Source: Onthophagus taurus
Taxonomy: Eukaryota > Arthropoda > Insecta > Coleoptera > Scarabaeidae
Length of the DNA stretch: 64,000 nucleotides
Reading direction: 5' to 3'
Assembly: GCF_036711975.1 (NCBI RefSeq)
Contig: NC_091973.1
Location: 20,956,001-21,020,000, forward strand
Positions 1 to 9,621 of this stretch are shown here, piece by piece. The notes under the pieces are model-generated. The model was not told the DNA's origin, searched no databases, and worked only from the letters and a program-made list of their open reading frames with translations. Every line of letters starts with the position of its first letter. Position 1 is the first letter of the stretch. The position numbers and the translations under genes are program-made.

Positions 1-222
1 TTGGGTGCCGTTGGGTGCCGTCGGGTGCCGACGGGTGCCGTCGAGTGCCGTCGGGTGCCGTCGAGTGCCGCCGAGTGCCGTCGGCTGCCGTCGGGTGCCG
101 TCGGGTGCCGTCGAGTGCCGTCGGGTGCCGCCGAGTGCCGCCGAGTGCCGTCAGGTGTCGTGGTCTGCCGTGGTGTGCTGCGGTCTGCCGTGGTGTGCCG
201 TTGGGTGCTGTGCGTTGTTGAG
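1..222. repeat. 10-bp tandem repeat (consensus TCGGGTGCCG)
   Basis: About 22 head-to-tail copies of a GC-rich 10-mer run from the first base to about 222, decaying after about 155 into variants such as TGGTGTGCCG. The array probably starts before the window. Ten is not a multiple of three and the unit has no stop in any forward frame, so all three forward frames are open and encode the same cysteine/arginine-rich decapeptide repeat. The array lies just upstream of an R1-clade ORF1 and is best read as that element's 5' leader repeats. Confidence 0.85.
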
Positions 223-304
223 GCGTGCGGCGGTTTCTCGTAGTGTGCAAATCTTTGCCACTTGCAGTTGTGCGAAAGTTATTTCCGGGACCGTGTGTAC
301 GCGC

Positions 305-320
305 AGCCCTAAAAAGGGCT
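305..320 (+). other. Perfect hairpin before ORF1
   Basis: AGCCCT-AAAA-AGGGCT forms a 6-bp stem with a 4-base loop. Its last base is the first base of a TAG (320-322) that closes the upstream repeat frame. ORF1 starts at ATG 332 in that same frame. A comparable CCCTTTTTAGGG palindrome lies in the minus-strand leader before the Jockey ORF1 (about 7332-7343). Any effect on translation is inference. Confidence 0.5.
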
Positions 321-331
321 AGTGTCGTGCG

Positions 332-2031
332 ATGAGCAAAAAAGATCCGGGCGAACATGTGTTTAAACCGTCGACGGTTTTAGCCAGATCACCGGTCGGG
401 TCTAGGGGTCCGGATGGGAGAAGGAGAGAGACCTCTGAGGGTAGTAGCCACAGGGGGGAGGAAGCTGAGAGGACTACAGTGGGGGAGAGAGTGAGAGAAA
501 TGGAGGAATCTGGAGCAGAGCGGAAGAAGGAGGCCGGAAAGAAGAAAGAAGGTGAGACTCGCAAGAAGAAGGAACCAGAGAGGAAGAAAGAAACTGGGAA
601 GAAGGATGAAGAAACGATGAAGGAAGAAGAAGTACGAAGAAGGAAGGCTGAAGAAACGAAGCAGAAGGTGGCGAAACTAGTAGCCGAAAGGGGGGTGGCG
701 CTGGCTGCGGAGACGGCTAGGGACGTGGACAACTGGGTCCTTGACTCGGGTTCTGTTGTACCTTCTGATGGCAGTGAGTCTATGCAAATGGGAGATGAGC
801 AGAGGAAGAGACAAAGAGACTCTGACAGTGAAGGCGAGAGGGATAGGGAGTCCTCTAAGAAAGGCCGCAGCGTGGGTGCGGCGTATGTATTTGGGGGTGG
901 CCTGCGTGGGTCGCCTGGGGCAAAAGGTGATGACTGCTACGAAAAGACTGAGATAGTCAAAAGAGAAAGAAATGCCATACAGCAGTACCTTTTATTACCA
1001 TCGGCCAAAGTTAGCAAAGAGGCCACGGCAGTTATCCTCCAGAGGTGGAACGTCATGGAGGACACGCTGCGAGAACTAATTGTGGAAAACCTGAAATTAA
1101 AAGAAGAAAACAAATACTTGCGTTTACAAAAAAACTCACCTGAAGGGGTCGGAGTGACGGGGTCTACTGCTTCTGCGGTGTCCTACGCTGGGGCTGCTGC
1201 CAGGGGTCTCGCTGCGGGTCCCTCTTCGTCCGGGGTGAAGCCGCGCCAGGGTGTCGTTCCAATGGAATCTGAAACAGAAAGAAAAATACTGATTAAACCT
1301 GTGGAGGGCTCTAAAGTCGCCAGAGTACCGTCGTTGAGGAGGAGATTTCCAAGGTACTGAGGAACGAACTTAAGAATGTGAAGGTCAGGGCTATGAGGAC
1401 GACGAGGAGTACTGGTATACTGTTGGAGGCGGCTGACAAGCGGGAGGTAAGTAAAATCTTAGCATGTAAGAAAATCGGGGAGCTCGGTTTCAGGGCAGAA
1501 AAGCCAAGGACGATGATGCCTACGGTCCAGGTTTACGACGTCCCCTTGGAGCTGAAGGATGACGACATCAGGCAAGATATCTTCAACAGAAACCTGGAGG
1601 AGAGGGGTGTCCGATGGGAGGAATTCAACAGGGATACCAAGGTGCTGACCCGACTGGGGAGGAAGGAGACCAGCAGCGCCGTTGTGTTGGAGGTGGCGCC
1701 TACCGTTTGGAGGGAGCTGCTCAATCTCCAGCGGGTGTACGTGGACCGTAGAGTCTGCAGGGTTGTGGATTACGTCCCGGTAACGCGATGTTTTAAGTGC
1801 CTGGAGTTTGGGCACATCGCGCGTGTGTGCACCGGTGAAGAAACTTGCAGACATTGCGCCGGTAAAGGACATAATGAAAAAGATTGCCCTAATAGGGAGC
1901 GACCGCCGTGTTGTAAACTGTGTTCCGGTCGGGGTAGGTCGAGCGACCACCCCACGACGTCGGGTAAGTGTCCTGAATTTGTCCGGCAGATTCAACTAAG
2001 GCGCGATAAAACAGACTATCTTCACAGTTAG
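332..2031 (+). pseudogene. R1-clade ORF1 (gag-like), frameshifted
   Basis: ATG 332 opens a highly charged N-terminal half: a Lys/Glu-rich coiled-coil stretch (about residues 50-125) and a second coiled coil near residue 235. That frame ends at 1360. The rest continues in the next frame to 2031 and holds an RRM-like middle region and three zinc knuckles, beginning CFKCLEFGHIARVC and CRHCAGKGHNEKDC. Comparison with copy 2 (37.7-38.8 kb), which reads straight through, puts a one-base lesion near 1320, just after KILIKPVEGSKV. The product would bind LINE RNA and form the RNP. The stop at 2029-2031 overlaps the expected ORF2 start, as usual in this clade. Confidence 0.85.
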
Positions 2032-5000
2032 GTGCATCCAACTGAATTGTCAAAGGTCAAAGGCGGTGATGGGGGAGGTGTTGAAGTGCGCGACGGAGAG
2101 AGGTGTGGATATCCTGTTATTACAGGAACCATACTTCTCGCGGGACGTGGAAAACTCATTGTCGCGGGTGGGTCGAATAGTAAAAAGCGCGGGTGTGACC
2201 TCCGGCGCGGCCATAGTGGTCCTAAATGAGAGCTTCATTATCACGGTTCTCGGGACTTTTATGAGCTCGAACGTCGTAACGGTGGCGTGTGAATTCGACA
2301 ACACGAGGTTAATTTTCGCATCTGTTTACTGTCAATATAGTGAAGGTATCGATCGGTATATCGAGATACTGGAAAAGCTCGAGAGTAGATTCGGTAACGG
2401 TGCGGTGGTGATTGCGATGGACGCGAACGCGCGGTCCCCGCTCTGGTTCGATAGAATCTTGGACGAAAAGGGTGAAAAATTACAAGAATACCTGATCTCG
2501 AGTCGTCTCCACCTGGCAAATGAGGATGGACCGCTGACTACGTTTCATACAGAAAATGGGGAATCCAACATTGATGTGACGATTGTCGGGTCGGGCTTGC
2601 TCGGGTCGGTGGTGGACTGGAGGGTGGCTGTTGAGACGACGTCCGATCACAGGGCCATCGTCTTCGGGCTAAAAGTTGGTAAACCTGAAAAAGAGAAAAA
2701 AGTAATTAAAAAAAGTGTCAAAAAAGTAAACTGGAGTGCGGTTGAAGATCTTATTGGTAGTGAGTTCGCGAGGCGGGAAATGGACCCATTGTTGGAAGGG
2801 AGTGACGTCGAGGCTGTGGTGCGTGAAGTTACTAGTCGGTTGTCGCGAATAGTGGAGGTTACTATCGCGAAGCGGGTCGTGAAACCAAACCGATGTAAAT
2901 GGTGGAACGTGGAGTTGGGAAGGGAAAGGGCGATTGTGCGTCGTATCCGCCGGGAGCTCCAGAGAGAGCTAAGAATGGGAAGTGAGATGGTGCCCAGACT
3001 GAGGGAAACTTTGAAAGATCGAATTCGTAAATATAAGCGATTGATAGAGGCAGCCAAAAAGGAGTCATGGGAGAAGTTCGTGGTTGATCATAGTGACGAC
3101 CCGTGGGGCTTGCTCTACAAATTAGCCATGGACAAACTGCCCGTTCGTGACTTGATTCACTCTGTGGTTCTGGGTGGCCGTGAGACGGTGGGGTGGGCAG
3201 ACACTGCGCGTACGGTCCTGGAGTCGCTAGTGGTATGCAAAGAGGAGGAGAGGGGGGTGATAGAAGATGAGAACTACGCTGCCGAGTCTCCTGAAGTCTG
3301 GATAAGTATCCACGACCTTAATGCCGCGGTGAAGGGGATGAAGACGGGGAAGTCTCCTGGTAGCGACGGCATATATCCGGAATATGTCAAAAAGTTGTGG
3401 GAACTGCGGCCGGGCGTACTTAGGGACTTATTCAACCTATGCCTCGAACAGAGAAAGTTCCCTGGTCTTTGGAAAACCGCTGAAGCGGTCATGTTAATAA
3501 AGAAAAAAGGGATAGTGGATAACGTAAAGGCATATAGGTTGATCTCCCTGCTGCCTGTCTTGGGCAAATTATTTGAAAGGCTACTATGGGTGAAGATTGA
3601 TGAGAGGTATCGAGTGAATGTAGGCCACAGCTCGAGGCAATACGGGTTCCGTGCGGGGAGAGGCACCGGCGACGCCTTGTTCAGAGTGCGGGAAGCGGTG
3701 CTGACCAGTGACACCAAATATGTCCTGGGCGTCTTTGTGGACATAGCGGCGGCCTTCGACACGGTATGGTGGCCGAAAGTGTTGCACAGGCTTAGGTTGG
3801 CCGGGGTTTCGCGTAATGTGTACGAAGTGGTGCGCGACTACTTTCGAGGTCGCGAAGTAGTTATGACGTCGGGTGTGGGTGAAGTGAGGAGCGGCATGAC
3901 TAGGGGATGCCCGCAGGGCTCGGTCCTTGGACCGAGATTCTGGGGCATACTCCTGGATGCCCTGCTGGAGGAGCGGATCCAGGGAGTGGAGATCTTGGCC
4001 TACGCCGACGACCTGTTGCTCCTGGTGATGGGTGACAGTCGGGCCGAGTTGGAGGATTGCGGGAACGCAGCATTGGTTCGGGTCAACGAATGGGTCAGGG
4101 ATAACCGACTACAAATCGCCGGGACAAAGACCCAGATGATGATGCTGAAAGGAAGCCTGAAAAGAAAGCCAATCCTTAAAGTTGGGGGTGAGCCTGTTAA
4201 ATATAAATCCTCTGTCCGTTATTTAGGTGTCGTCCTTGACGAGAAATGGTCTTACCTTCCGCATTTAGTGGAGGTCAAGGCGAAAGTGGTTATGATGGTA
4301 TCGAAACTGAAGGGCGTCATGAGAGCAGAATGGGGGATGGGAAGAAGATCGCTCCGGACCATCTACTCCGGGCTATTCCTGGGTGTGGCATTATACGGTG
4401 TGGAACTGTGGGGTGAGAGGTTGGAGAACTCCCACCTACGGAGAAAACTCGCCTCCATCCAGAGATGTATGCTGGTTGCGATGATGCCGGTGTGCAGGAC
4501 GTCTTCCACGGAGTCGCTGCAGGTGTTGGGTGGCTGTCCTCCCCTGCACCTTGTGGCTGCTGGGAGATATGTGGGTTTCCTAAAAAAGAAAGGCGTAAAT
4601 AAGGTAATCTTAGAAATAGGCTGTGATACCGAGGTAACCAAGAAATCTTTAATAAAAAAGGGTATAAAAAATAAAGTAATGGCCGTATGGCAAAGTGGAT
4701 GGGACAACAGTGAAAGGGGTAGGGTCACTTACCGTTTTGTTCCCAGGGTTAAAGACAGGTGGCCGGCGTGGATGCGTATTGGTTTGCATCTTGGCTTCGC
4801 TCTTACTGGGCATGGTCCGATAAGAGAAAACCTCCATAGATTGGGTTTAGAAGAATCGGACCGGTGTTCCTGTGGAGAGGTGGAGTCGGTCGTGCATATG
4901 CTGGGCTCCTGTCCTTTGTACGGAGAGATAAGGTTCCGGTACTTAACCACACAAGGCTTGCGTACATGGGATGAGATACAACTCAAAAAGGTAATGTTGA

Positions 5001-5071
5001 CTGAACAAAGTTATTCGAACTTCAAAACATTTGTGGACGCCTTGTTCTGTGTGAGAAGAAATTTACCGTGA
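2018..5071 (+). CDS. R1-clade ORF2: endonuclease-reverse transcriptase
   Basis: A continuous frame of about 1017 codons encodes the protein that nicks target DNA and copies the LINE RNA in place. The N-terminal endonuclease shows QLNCQ, LLLQEPY, DANARSPLW, SNIDVTIV and SDHRA. The RT has [39 protein letters not shown] and AYADDLLLL. The C-terminus has CSCGEVESVVHMLGSC. I place the start at 2018 by analogy with copy 2, whose ATG overlaps the ORF1 stop; here that codon is ATC. The next in-frame ATG (2069) would drop about 17 residues, including QLNCQ. The catalytic motifs look intact. Length is close to copy 2 (1028 residues). Confidence 0.88.
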   Translation: MFTVRCIQLNCQRSKAVMGEVLKCATERGVDILLLQEPYFSRDVENSLSRVGRIVKSAGVTSGAAIVVLNESFIITVLGTFMSSNVVTVACEFDNTRLIFASVYCQYSEGIDRYIEILEKLESRFGNGAVVIAMDANARSPLWFDRILDEKGEKLQEYLISSRLHLANEDGPLTTFHTENGESNIDVTIVGSGLLGSVVDWRVAVETTSDHRAIVFGLKVGKPEKEKKVIKKSVKKVNWSAVEDLIGSEFARREMDPLLEGSDVEAVVREVTSRLSRIVEVTIAKRVVKPNRCKWWNVELGRERAIVRRIRRELQRELRMGSEMVPRLRETLKDRIRKYKRLIEAAKKESWEKFVVDHSDDPWGLLYKLAMDKLPVRDLIHSVVLGGRETVGWADTARTVLESLVVCKEEERGVIEDENYAAESPEVWISIHDLNAAVKGMKTGKSPGSDGIYPEYVKKLWELRPGVLRDLFNLCLEQRKFPGLWKTAEAVMLIKKKGIVDNVKAYRLISLLPVLGKLFERLLWVKIDERYRVNVGHSSRQYGFRAGRGTGDALFRVREAVLTSDTKYVLGVFVDIAAAFDTVWWPKVLHRLRLAGVSRNVYEVVRDYFRGREVVMTSGVGEVRSGMTRGCPQGSVLGPRFWGILLDALLEERIQGVEILAYADDLLLLVMGDSRAELEDCGNAALVRVNEWVRDNRLQIAGTKTQMMMLKGSLKRKPILKVGGEPVKYKSSVRYLGVVLDEKWSYLPHLVEVKAKVVMMVSKLKGVMRAEWGMGRRSLRTIYSGLFLGVALYGVELWGERLENSHLRRKLASIQRCMLVAMMPVCRTSSTESLQVLGGCPPLHLVAAGRYVGFLKKKGVNKVILEIGCDTEVTKKSLIKKGIKNKVMAVWQSGWDNSERGRVTYRFVPRVKDRWPAWMRIGLHLGFALTGHGPIRENLHRLGLEESDRCSCGEVESVVHMLGSCPLYGEIRFRYLTTQGLRTWDEIQLKKVMLTEQSYSNFKTFVDALFCVRRNLP

Positions 5072-6066
5072 TTATGTTTGGTTGTGTAAGTAATAGAGGT
5101 TTTATTTATTTCTGTGTTATTCGTTTGGAGATATCTTATTTATTTACTTTTTAAATTATTGCGATATTTATATTTTTATAGGTGTGATATATGACTGTGA
5201 TATTTTTACCTTATTGTTCATCCGACGTGCGTTGGAACTGTTGTCTTCGGAAACTCCAGGATTGTGGCGGGCTGGATCCTGCTGGGGACCTAAAACAAAG
5301 AGAAAGTAGATGAGGGGGCTGCATATGTCTTACCTTCGGCCAGTCGTCCGAGTGTGCTGTGTAGCTACAGCTGATGACTCAAACTACATCTAACGATGGG
5401 TCAGGTCCCAGATAAATCTGTTGATGACAGGGTATTGGTTTTAATTTCTATGTTGGGTGAAGATGATGTGAGTTGAGAGAGAGTGTGAATGTGGAGGATG
5501 GCTATCCTGGTGTGCCGGGGGTCGGTCACCGCGGAGGAAGGTCTGGGTGCGGTTCCGCCTTGGCAACGGTTACTCGTGTCCGTCTCCTGTGGGGCTGCCG
5601 AACAGAAGCGTATGCTTGCCCCTACTGTCGTCAAGGCTTCCGGTAGCTATAAACGCTGAGTGAGGCTGAGATGGCAGAGGGAGGGCCTTTGGGCTCCGTG
5701 CGGCTGCGTGGAGGGTTGGTGTGCGCCGTCGGGGGAGGGTTCGAGGGGCGTGCCGGGGGTCTGGTCGTGGCCTGGACTGGATGCCGCGGGAGTGGTCGCT
5801 GGTGCGGTGGAGGGTCGTCCTGGGTGAGTATGGCGGGAAGGTGTGAATTTAATGTTGTCCTGCGTTGGTCCTAGTTAGTGAAATTCAGGTGAGTCGGCAG
5901 TGGTTTCCTGGTGCGTGGGGCCCCGCCTCCACGTGGCAGGGATGGTAACTTCTCCCCTTGGGGAGAAGGCAAAGTGGGCGAGAATATATGTGAGGAGAGA
6001 ATGAAGCGGCTATGGGCTATGCCCTGGTACCGCATGTTGTGTCGAGTCTGTGTTGTGTGTGTGTGA
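5072..6066 (+). other. 3' untranslated part of R1-clade copy 1
   Basis: No credible protein. It is AT-rich to about 5220, then G-rich, ending in TG-rich sequence abutting Jockey homology. The TG-rich end recalls the ACAY-repeat targets reported for Waldo-type R1 elements. That is a resemblance only, because the left target flank is outside the window. Confidence 0.5.
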
Positions 6067-7271
6067 CCTTTGGGGCTGCCGCCGGCGCCCTCGTTTCCGC
6101 CGCCTTCGGGTGTTTTTGGCACCCTTTGTAGTTGGCAGTATGAGGGCCACCGCAAAGGACGCACTTGGCAGGCGCATCCTTTGCTTTGGAGCAGGAAGCC
6201 GTCCGGTGGTCACCGGCGCACTTAACGCAACGAGGTGCACCATTGCACATTCGTTGGGAGTGGCCGTAACGCGGACAGCGATGACACTGACCGACTTCCG
6301 TCTTCTTCTTGGCGCTCTCGACCGTTATGGTTAAACTCATGACCGTCTTGAGGTCGAAGATCCGCTTGGAGTCTGCGGTCTTTTTCAAGACACACAGGAC
6401 TAACGGGATCGGCCCTTCTTTCAGAGCCCTGGCGCATACGTTTTACCGTATCGGGCCAGAATCCCTGTTTTCTCAGGTCGGCAGCAATGCTGTCCTCCCC
6501 GATACTGGTAGGGACGCCTCGAAAAACCACCTTTAACGGCTTTTCCTCCGGTAGAGAAAATGTGTGGTACTGGTGTTTACCAGCCATCAACATCTTCACC
6601 AGGGCGCGATAGGCTTCCGCGGTGGGGAGCTCAATCTTGATTTCTTGCGGAACCGCTCTGGCTTTCGTAAAGGCGATCCGAAGTCTCGCCATCTCTGCCG
6701 AAATGGAATCCCAGTTTTCCTTCGCATGAAGGATTACCGGGGGGACCCGCTTGGAAACGTGTTCCAAGCGAGGACGCACGGCCTCCGAGTACTCCGCGCT
6801 GGTCGTCGCATCCTCTAGGGAAGCAGTACGGCCTGATGTACCTGTCTCGGCTGCCGCCTCCGCTGGGGAGGCAGTTCTGCCAGTGACTGGTGTCGTTTTG
6901 GTCGCCGCCTTCACGGGGGAGGCGGTGCGGCCTGATGATTTGGCTGCCGCCTCCACAGGGGAGGCAGTCTTGCCAGGAACGGGGATGACGTTGGTCGCCG
7001 CCTCCACGCGGGAGGCGGTGCGGCCTGATGGTTTGGCTGCCGCCTCCACTTTGGAGGCAGTTCTGCCGGGGGTGGTATTGGTTGCCGCCTTCACGGGGAT
7101 GGCGGATCTAACCTTCCGTTTAGTCGTCGCCTTCAACGGGGAAGGCGGACGGCTCGGTGGAACGGGTCTCAATGTCCCGTTGTTGTCGATGGTGTGGGTG
7201 TCGACCACGCTTGCTAACAAGCGAAAATCTGCACACGACGTGGATAAGCCTTTTCCATTTTTAAACGACAT
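6066..7271 (-). pseudogene. Jockey-clade ORF1, 3'-truncated and frameshifted
   Basis: It reads from ATG 7271 downward. An N-terminal block of degenerate 12-17-residue repeats (GRTASPVEAA-like) precedes PVILHAKENWD, an RRM-like segment (KVVFRGVPTSI) and three zinc knuckles (CHRCPRYGHSQRMC, RCVKCAGDH, CVLCGGPHTANYKGC). It matches the plus-strand copy at 25.5-27.1 kb closely. One extra base near 6410 (run AGAAGGG against AGGAGG) shifts the frame. Homology stops at about 6066, after AAAPKV, where the R1 element begins. ORF2 is absent. This copy supplies the ORF1 N-terminus missing from the 25.5-kb copy. Confidence 0.85.
6850..7130 (-). repeat. Dyad repeats inside Jockey ORF1
   Basis: Several units contain GCCGCCTCC and GGAGGCGG about three bases apart, so each coding repeat is also a potential hairpin. 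The protein unit is a Thr-Ala-Ser/Glu-Ala-Ala motif. Copy number differs between the minus-strand copy here and the plus-strand copy near 25.5-25.75 kb. Confidence 0.65.
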
Positions 7272-7638
7272 TTCTGCCGATTAAAATGGAGGCGAAAACT
7301 CACTGATTGTGTCCCTTACGGGAACCAGACCCTAAAAAGGGCGTTTTAGTTTCGAAAGAAACTTACCTACTCCGGATTACTCTTGTCGAGGTCACCCAGG
7401 CAGAACTCGAATCTTCCTCCTTCCTTCGCTCACGCTGCAGGTGGTGGATTCTTCAAACTTCTCTCCAGGCGATGTTGCACTCCTCAAGGCACTACACGGA
7501 CTCGTTCTCTGAGAGAGAGTAATGTCCTCTGAGTCGAACGGCCTTCCTTTTTAACTCGGCTCCATGAATGCCGACCAATGGGGTGCGTCCGACCATTCGG
7601 CACGGCCTTCCCAGTGTTGGAAGGGAAGGTAAGCGTGG
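7272..7638 (-). other. Gypsy LTR start and Jockey leader, boundary unresolved
   Basis: On the minus strand the gypsy pol stop (7653) is followed by a purine-rich tract (about 7639-7652) and TGTTACCACG, a plausible start of a 3' LTR. Sequence nearer 7272 is the leader of the Jockey ORF1, with the CCCTTTTTAGGG palindrome. I cannot place the junction because no second copy of either leader exists in the window. No protein-coding gene is seen. Confidence 0.45.
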
Positions 7639-7652
7639 TAACACCCTCTCCC

Positions 7653-9621
7653 TCAAGAGGCCGCGCCGGGTTGTCGGGCTTGTTGCCGGCGTGGTGGAGG
7701 TGCCGGGCGAAGATCGTTCACGTGGACCTTGGTGGCTTCCGCGGTGTTGAACCGTCTAACCCAATAAGTGTTGGTTCCAGCGGCACTGATAATGATGTGA
7801 GGTCCGTTCCAACGTGGGGCGAAGGGCTTAAGAGGTATTTTGTGGCTGCGTTCCATGACTTTATCACCGGGTGTGAATTGAATTCGTGGAGGAACCTCTC
7901 CTGCGTATCGTTGCCGGTATCTATGTTCGTTTATATGGGCGCGTCGTATTCGTTCTTGTCTTCTTTCTTCTCCGTTAGGGGCTTGGTTGGGTGCCGGATC
8001 TTCGGCGAACCATTCTCCAGGTTTACGGAGCTCGTAACCCAATAGCAGAAGAGCCGGTGTTTGTTTCGTTGCGGCATTTCTTCGAGACCGGATGTCGAAT
8101 AGAGCGGTTTGCAGGTGTTTGTCCCAGTTATTGGTATTGTGTCCTTGTAGTTGCAGACGTAGGCATTTTTTTAAGTCCTGTATTCGTCGTTCTGTCGGGT
8201 TGACTTGGGGGTGGTATATCGGCGTAGTCCATTGAAGACATCCCCACCGTCGGAGTGCACCGTCCCATTCGATGGATATGAATTGTGGGCCGTTGTCAGA
8301 AAGGATAGCCCTGGGGTACCCGAATCGTGGGAATACTTCTACGTCCATTATACGGATGACGTCCGCGGTGTCCGTCCTTTGGATGGGGAACGTCTCCACC
8401 CAGCGGCTGAACAAGTCTGTGATAACCAGTATGTGGCGGTTACCAGTAGTGGTAGCATTGTATGGTCCCATTAGGTCTACCGCAATCACTTCCCAGGGCA
8501 TTGTGGGCTCATGTGGCCGAAGAGGGGCCCTTTCCTGGAGTGGGCCGCGTTTTAGTGAGGCACACGCCCAACAGGTGCGTACGTGTTGGCGAACGTCGTC
8601 GTCCAAGTTTAGTCAGTAATAGTGACGTGCTATGGCTCGTGTAGTTTCTTCCGCTCTTGGGTGCCCTGCACTTGGTGAATCGTGGTACACGAATAATACG
8701 TGCTCCTGCATGTCTGTGGGTACGACGAGTCTGTTGCCTTCATCATTTCTTCGCCAAAGCAGGTCGTCAGCAACCACGTATTCCCTTAGGATTTTTTCTT
8801 CGGTCGCGTTCGTAGAGCCGTTAGTACGTATAGTATTCCACGCTTGGATGAGGTTTTCTGCGTGATGATTCTTTTTCTGGTTTTCTTTAATCATGTTGGC
8901 CAGGTCCGCCACAGCGATGGCGGCGACGAAAGGTTGTTCTTCTTGCGTAGCTGGTGTAGTTTTGTTTCCAGGTGGTAACATTCTGTTTATGTCAGCTTCG
9001 TCGTCGTCAGTCAGTGTTTGTTGTACCGGTTCTCTTGACAAGAAATCTGGTAATTCGTTCTTCTCGCCCGGTACATGTTCTATTCCGAAGTTGAATTCTT
9101 GCAATAATAGGGACCATCGTGTGAGTTTGGCATTTTGGTTACAAAGAGTTTTCAGCCATAGCAAACTACGGCTGTCGGTTCGTAGTGTGAAAGACCGATC
9201 TTCTAGATAGGGTCGGAAGTGTTTCATGCCCCAGACTACCGCCAGGCACTCCAATTCGTTTGCATGGTACTTCTTTTGCGTCGGATTAAGTCTAGCGCTC
9301 GCAAAACCGATGATTTCTCTCTGATTCTCTTCTTCCTGGTATAAGACCGCTGCGATCCCTTTGGCGCTGGCGTCTGTTTGTAAGACGAATCGTTTTTTGA
9401 AGTTCGGACGATGGAGGTGGAGGGGTCTTTCCAAGTTCCTCTTAATGTTCTGGAATCCTTCTTCGGCTTCGGGGGTCCATTTGAAAGGCTTATTGCCGCG
9501 GAGTAAATCTGTCAGGGGTTGAAGTATTTCGGCACATCGGGGTATGAATTCTCGTAACCAACCGCAGAGCCCCAAAAAGCTTCTCAGTTGTTTTTTTGTT
9601 TTGGGTTGTGTGGCATTGTTT
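7653..9621 (-). pseudogene. Ty3/gypsy pol (RT end, RNase H, integrase), family A
   Basis: Reading from 9621 down: the end of RT (LRSFLGLCGWLREFIP), RNase H (FVLQTDASAKGIAAVL, ELECLAVVWG, LRTDSRSLLWL), then integrase with an H2C2-type finger (ending CWAC), catalytic AVDLMGPY, ILSDNGPQF and a later Glu (NPTERR), and a C-terminal GPHIIISAAGT segment. One in-frame TGA (8613-8615) replaces the conserved Trp before the integrase finger; otherwise the frame is open. Gag, protease and most of RT are missing because a Jockey copy joins at about 9622. The ending resembles the fragment at 29.9-30.2 kb. Confidence 0.87.

Larger units (their letters stand above)
1..6066 (+). mobile_element. R1-clade non-LTR retrotransposon, copy 1
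   Basis: A near full-length LINE: repeat-rich leader, gag-like ORF1 with CCHC knuckles, ORF2 with an apurinic-type endonuclease and reverse transcriptase, then about 1 kb of non-coding sequence ending in a TG-rich stretch (about 6034-6064). The ORF2 motifs LLLQEPY, DANARSPLW and AYADD, plus a C-terminal C-x-C...H...C motif, place it in the R1 clade. The right flank is the interior of a Jockey ORF1 on the minus strand, so this LINE probably inserted there, with the rest of that Jockey left of the window. The 3' limit is inferred from where Jockey homology begins. Four other-sequence relatives occur at 34.4-38.8, 50.5-52.2 and 56.4-58.4 kb. Confidence 0.8.

Noticed and set aside
1..322. Three overlapping Cys/Arg-rich proteins
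   Set aside because: All are the same 10-bp repeat read in three frames; no evidence that any is a gene.
319..732. Ser/Phe-rich minus-strand protein opposite ORF1
   Set aside because: Antisense shadow of the Lys/Glu-rich ORF1.
5671..5874. Gly-rich plus-strand protein
   Set aside because: GC-rich 3' non-coding region of a LINE; low complexity, no family motif.
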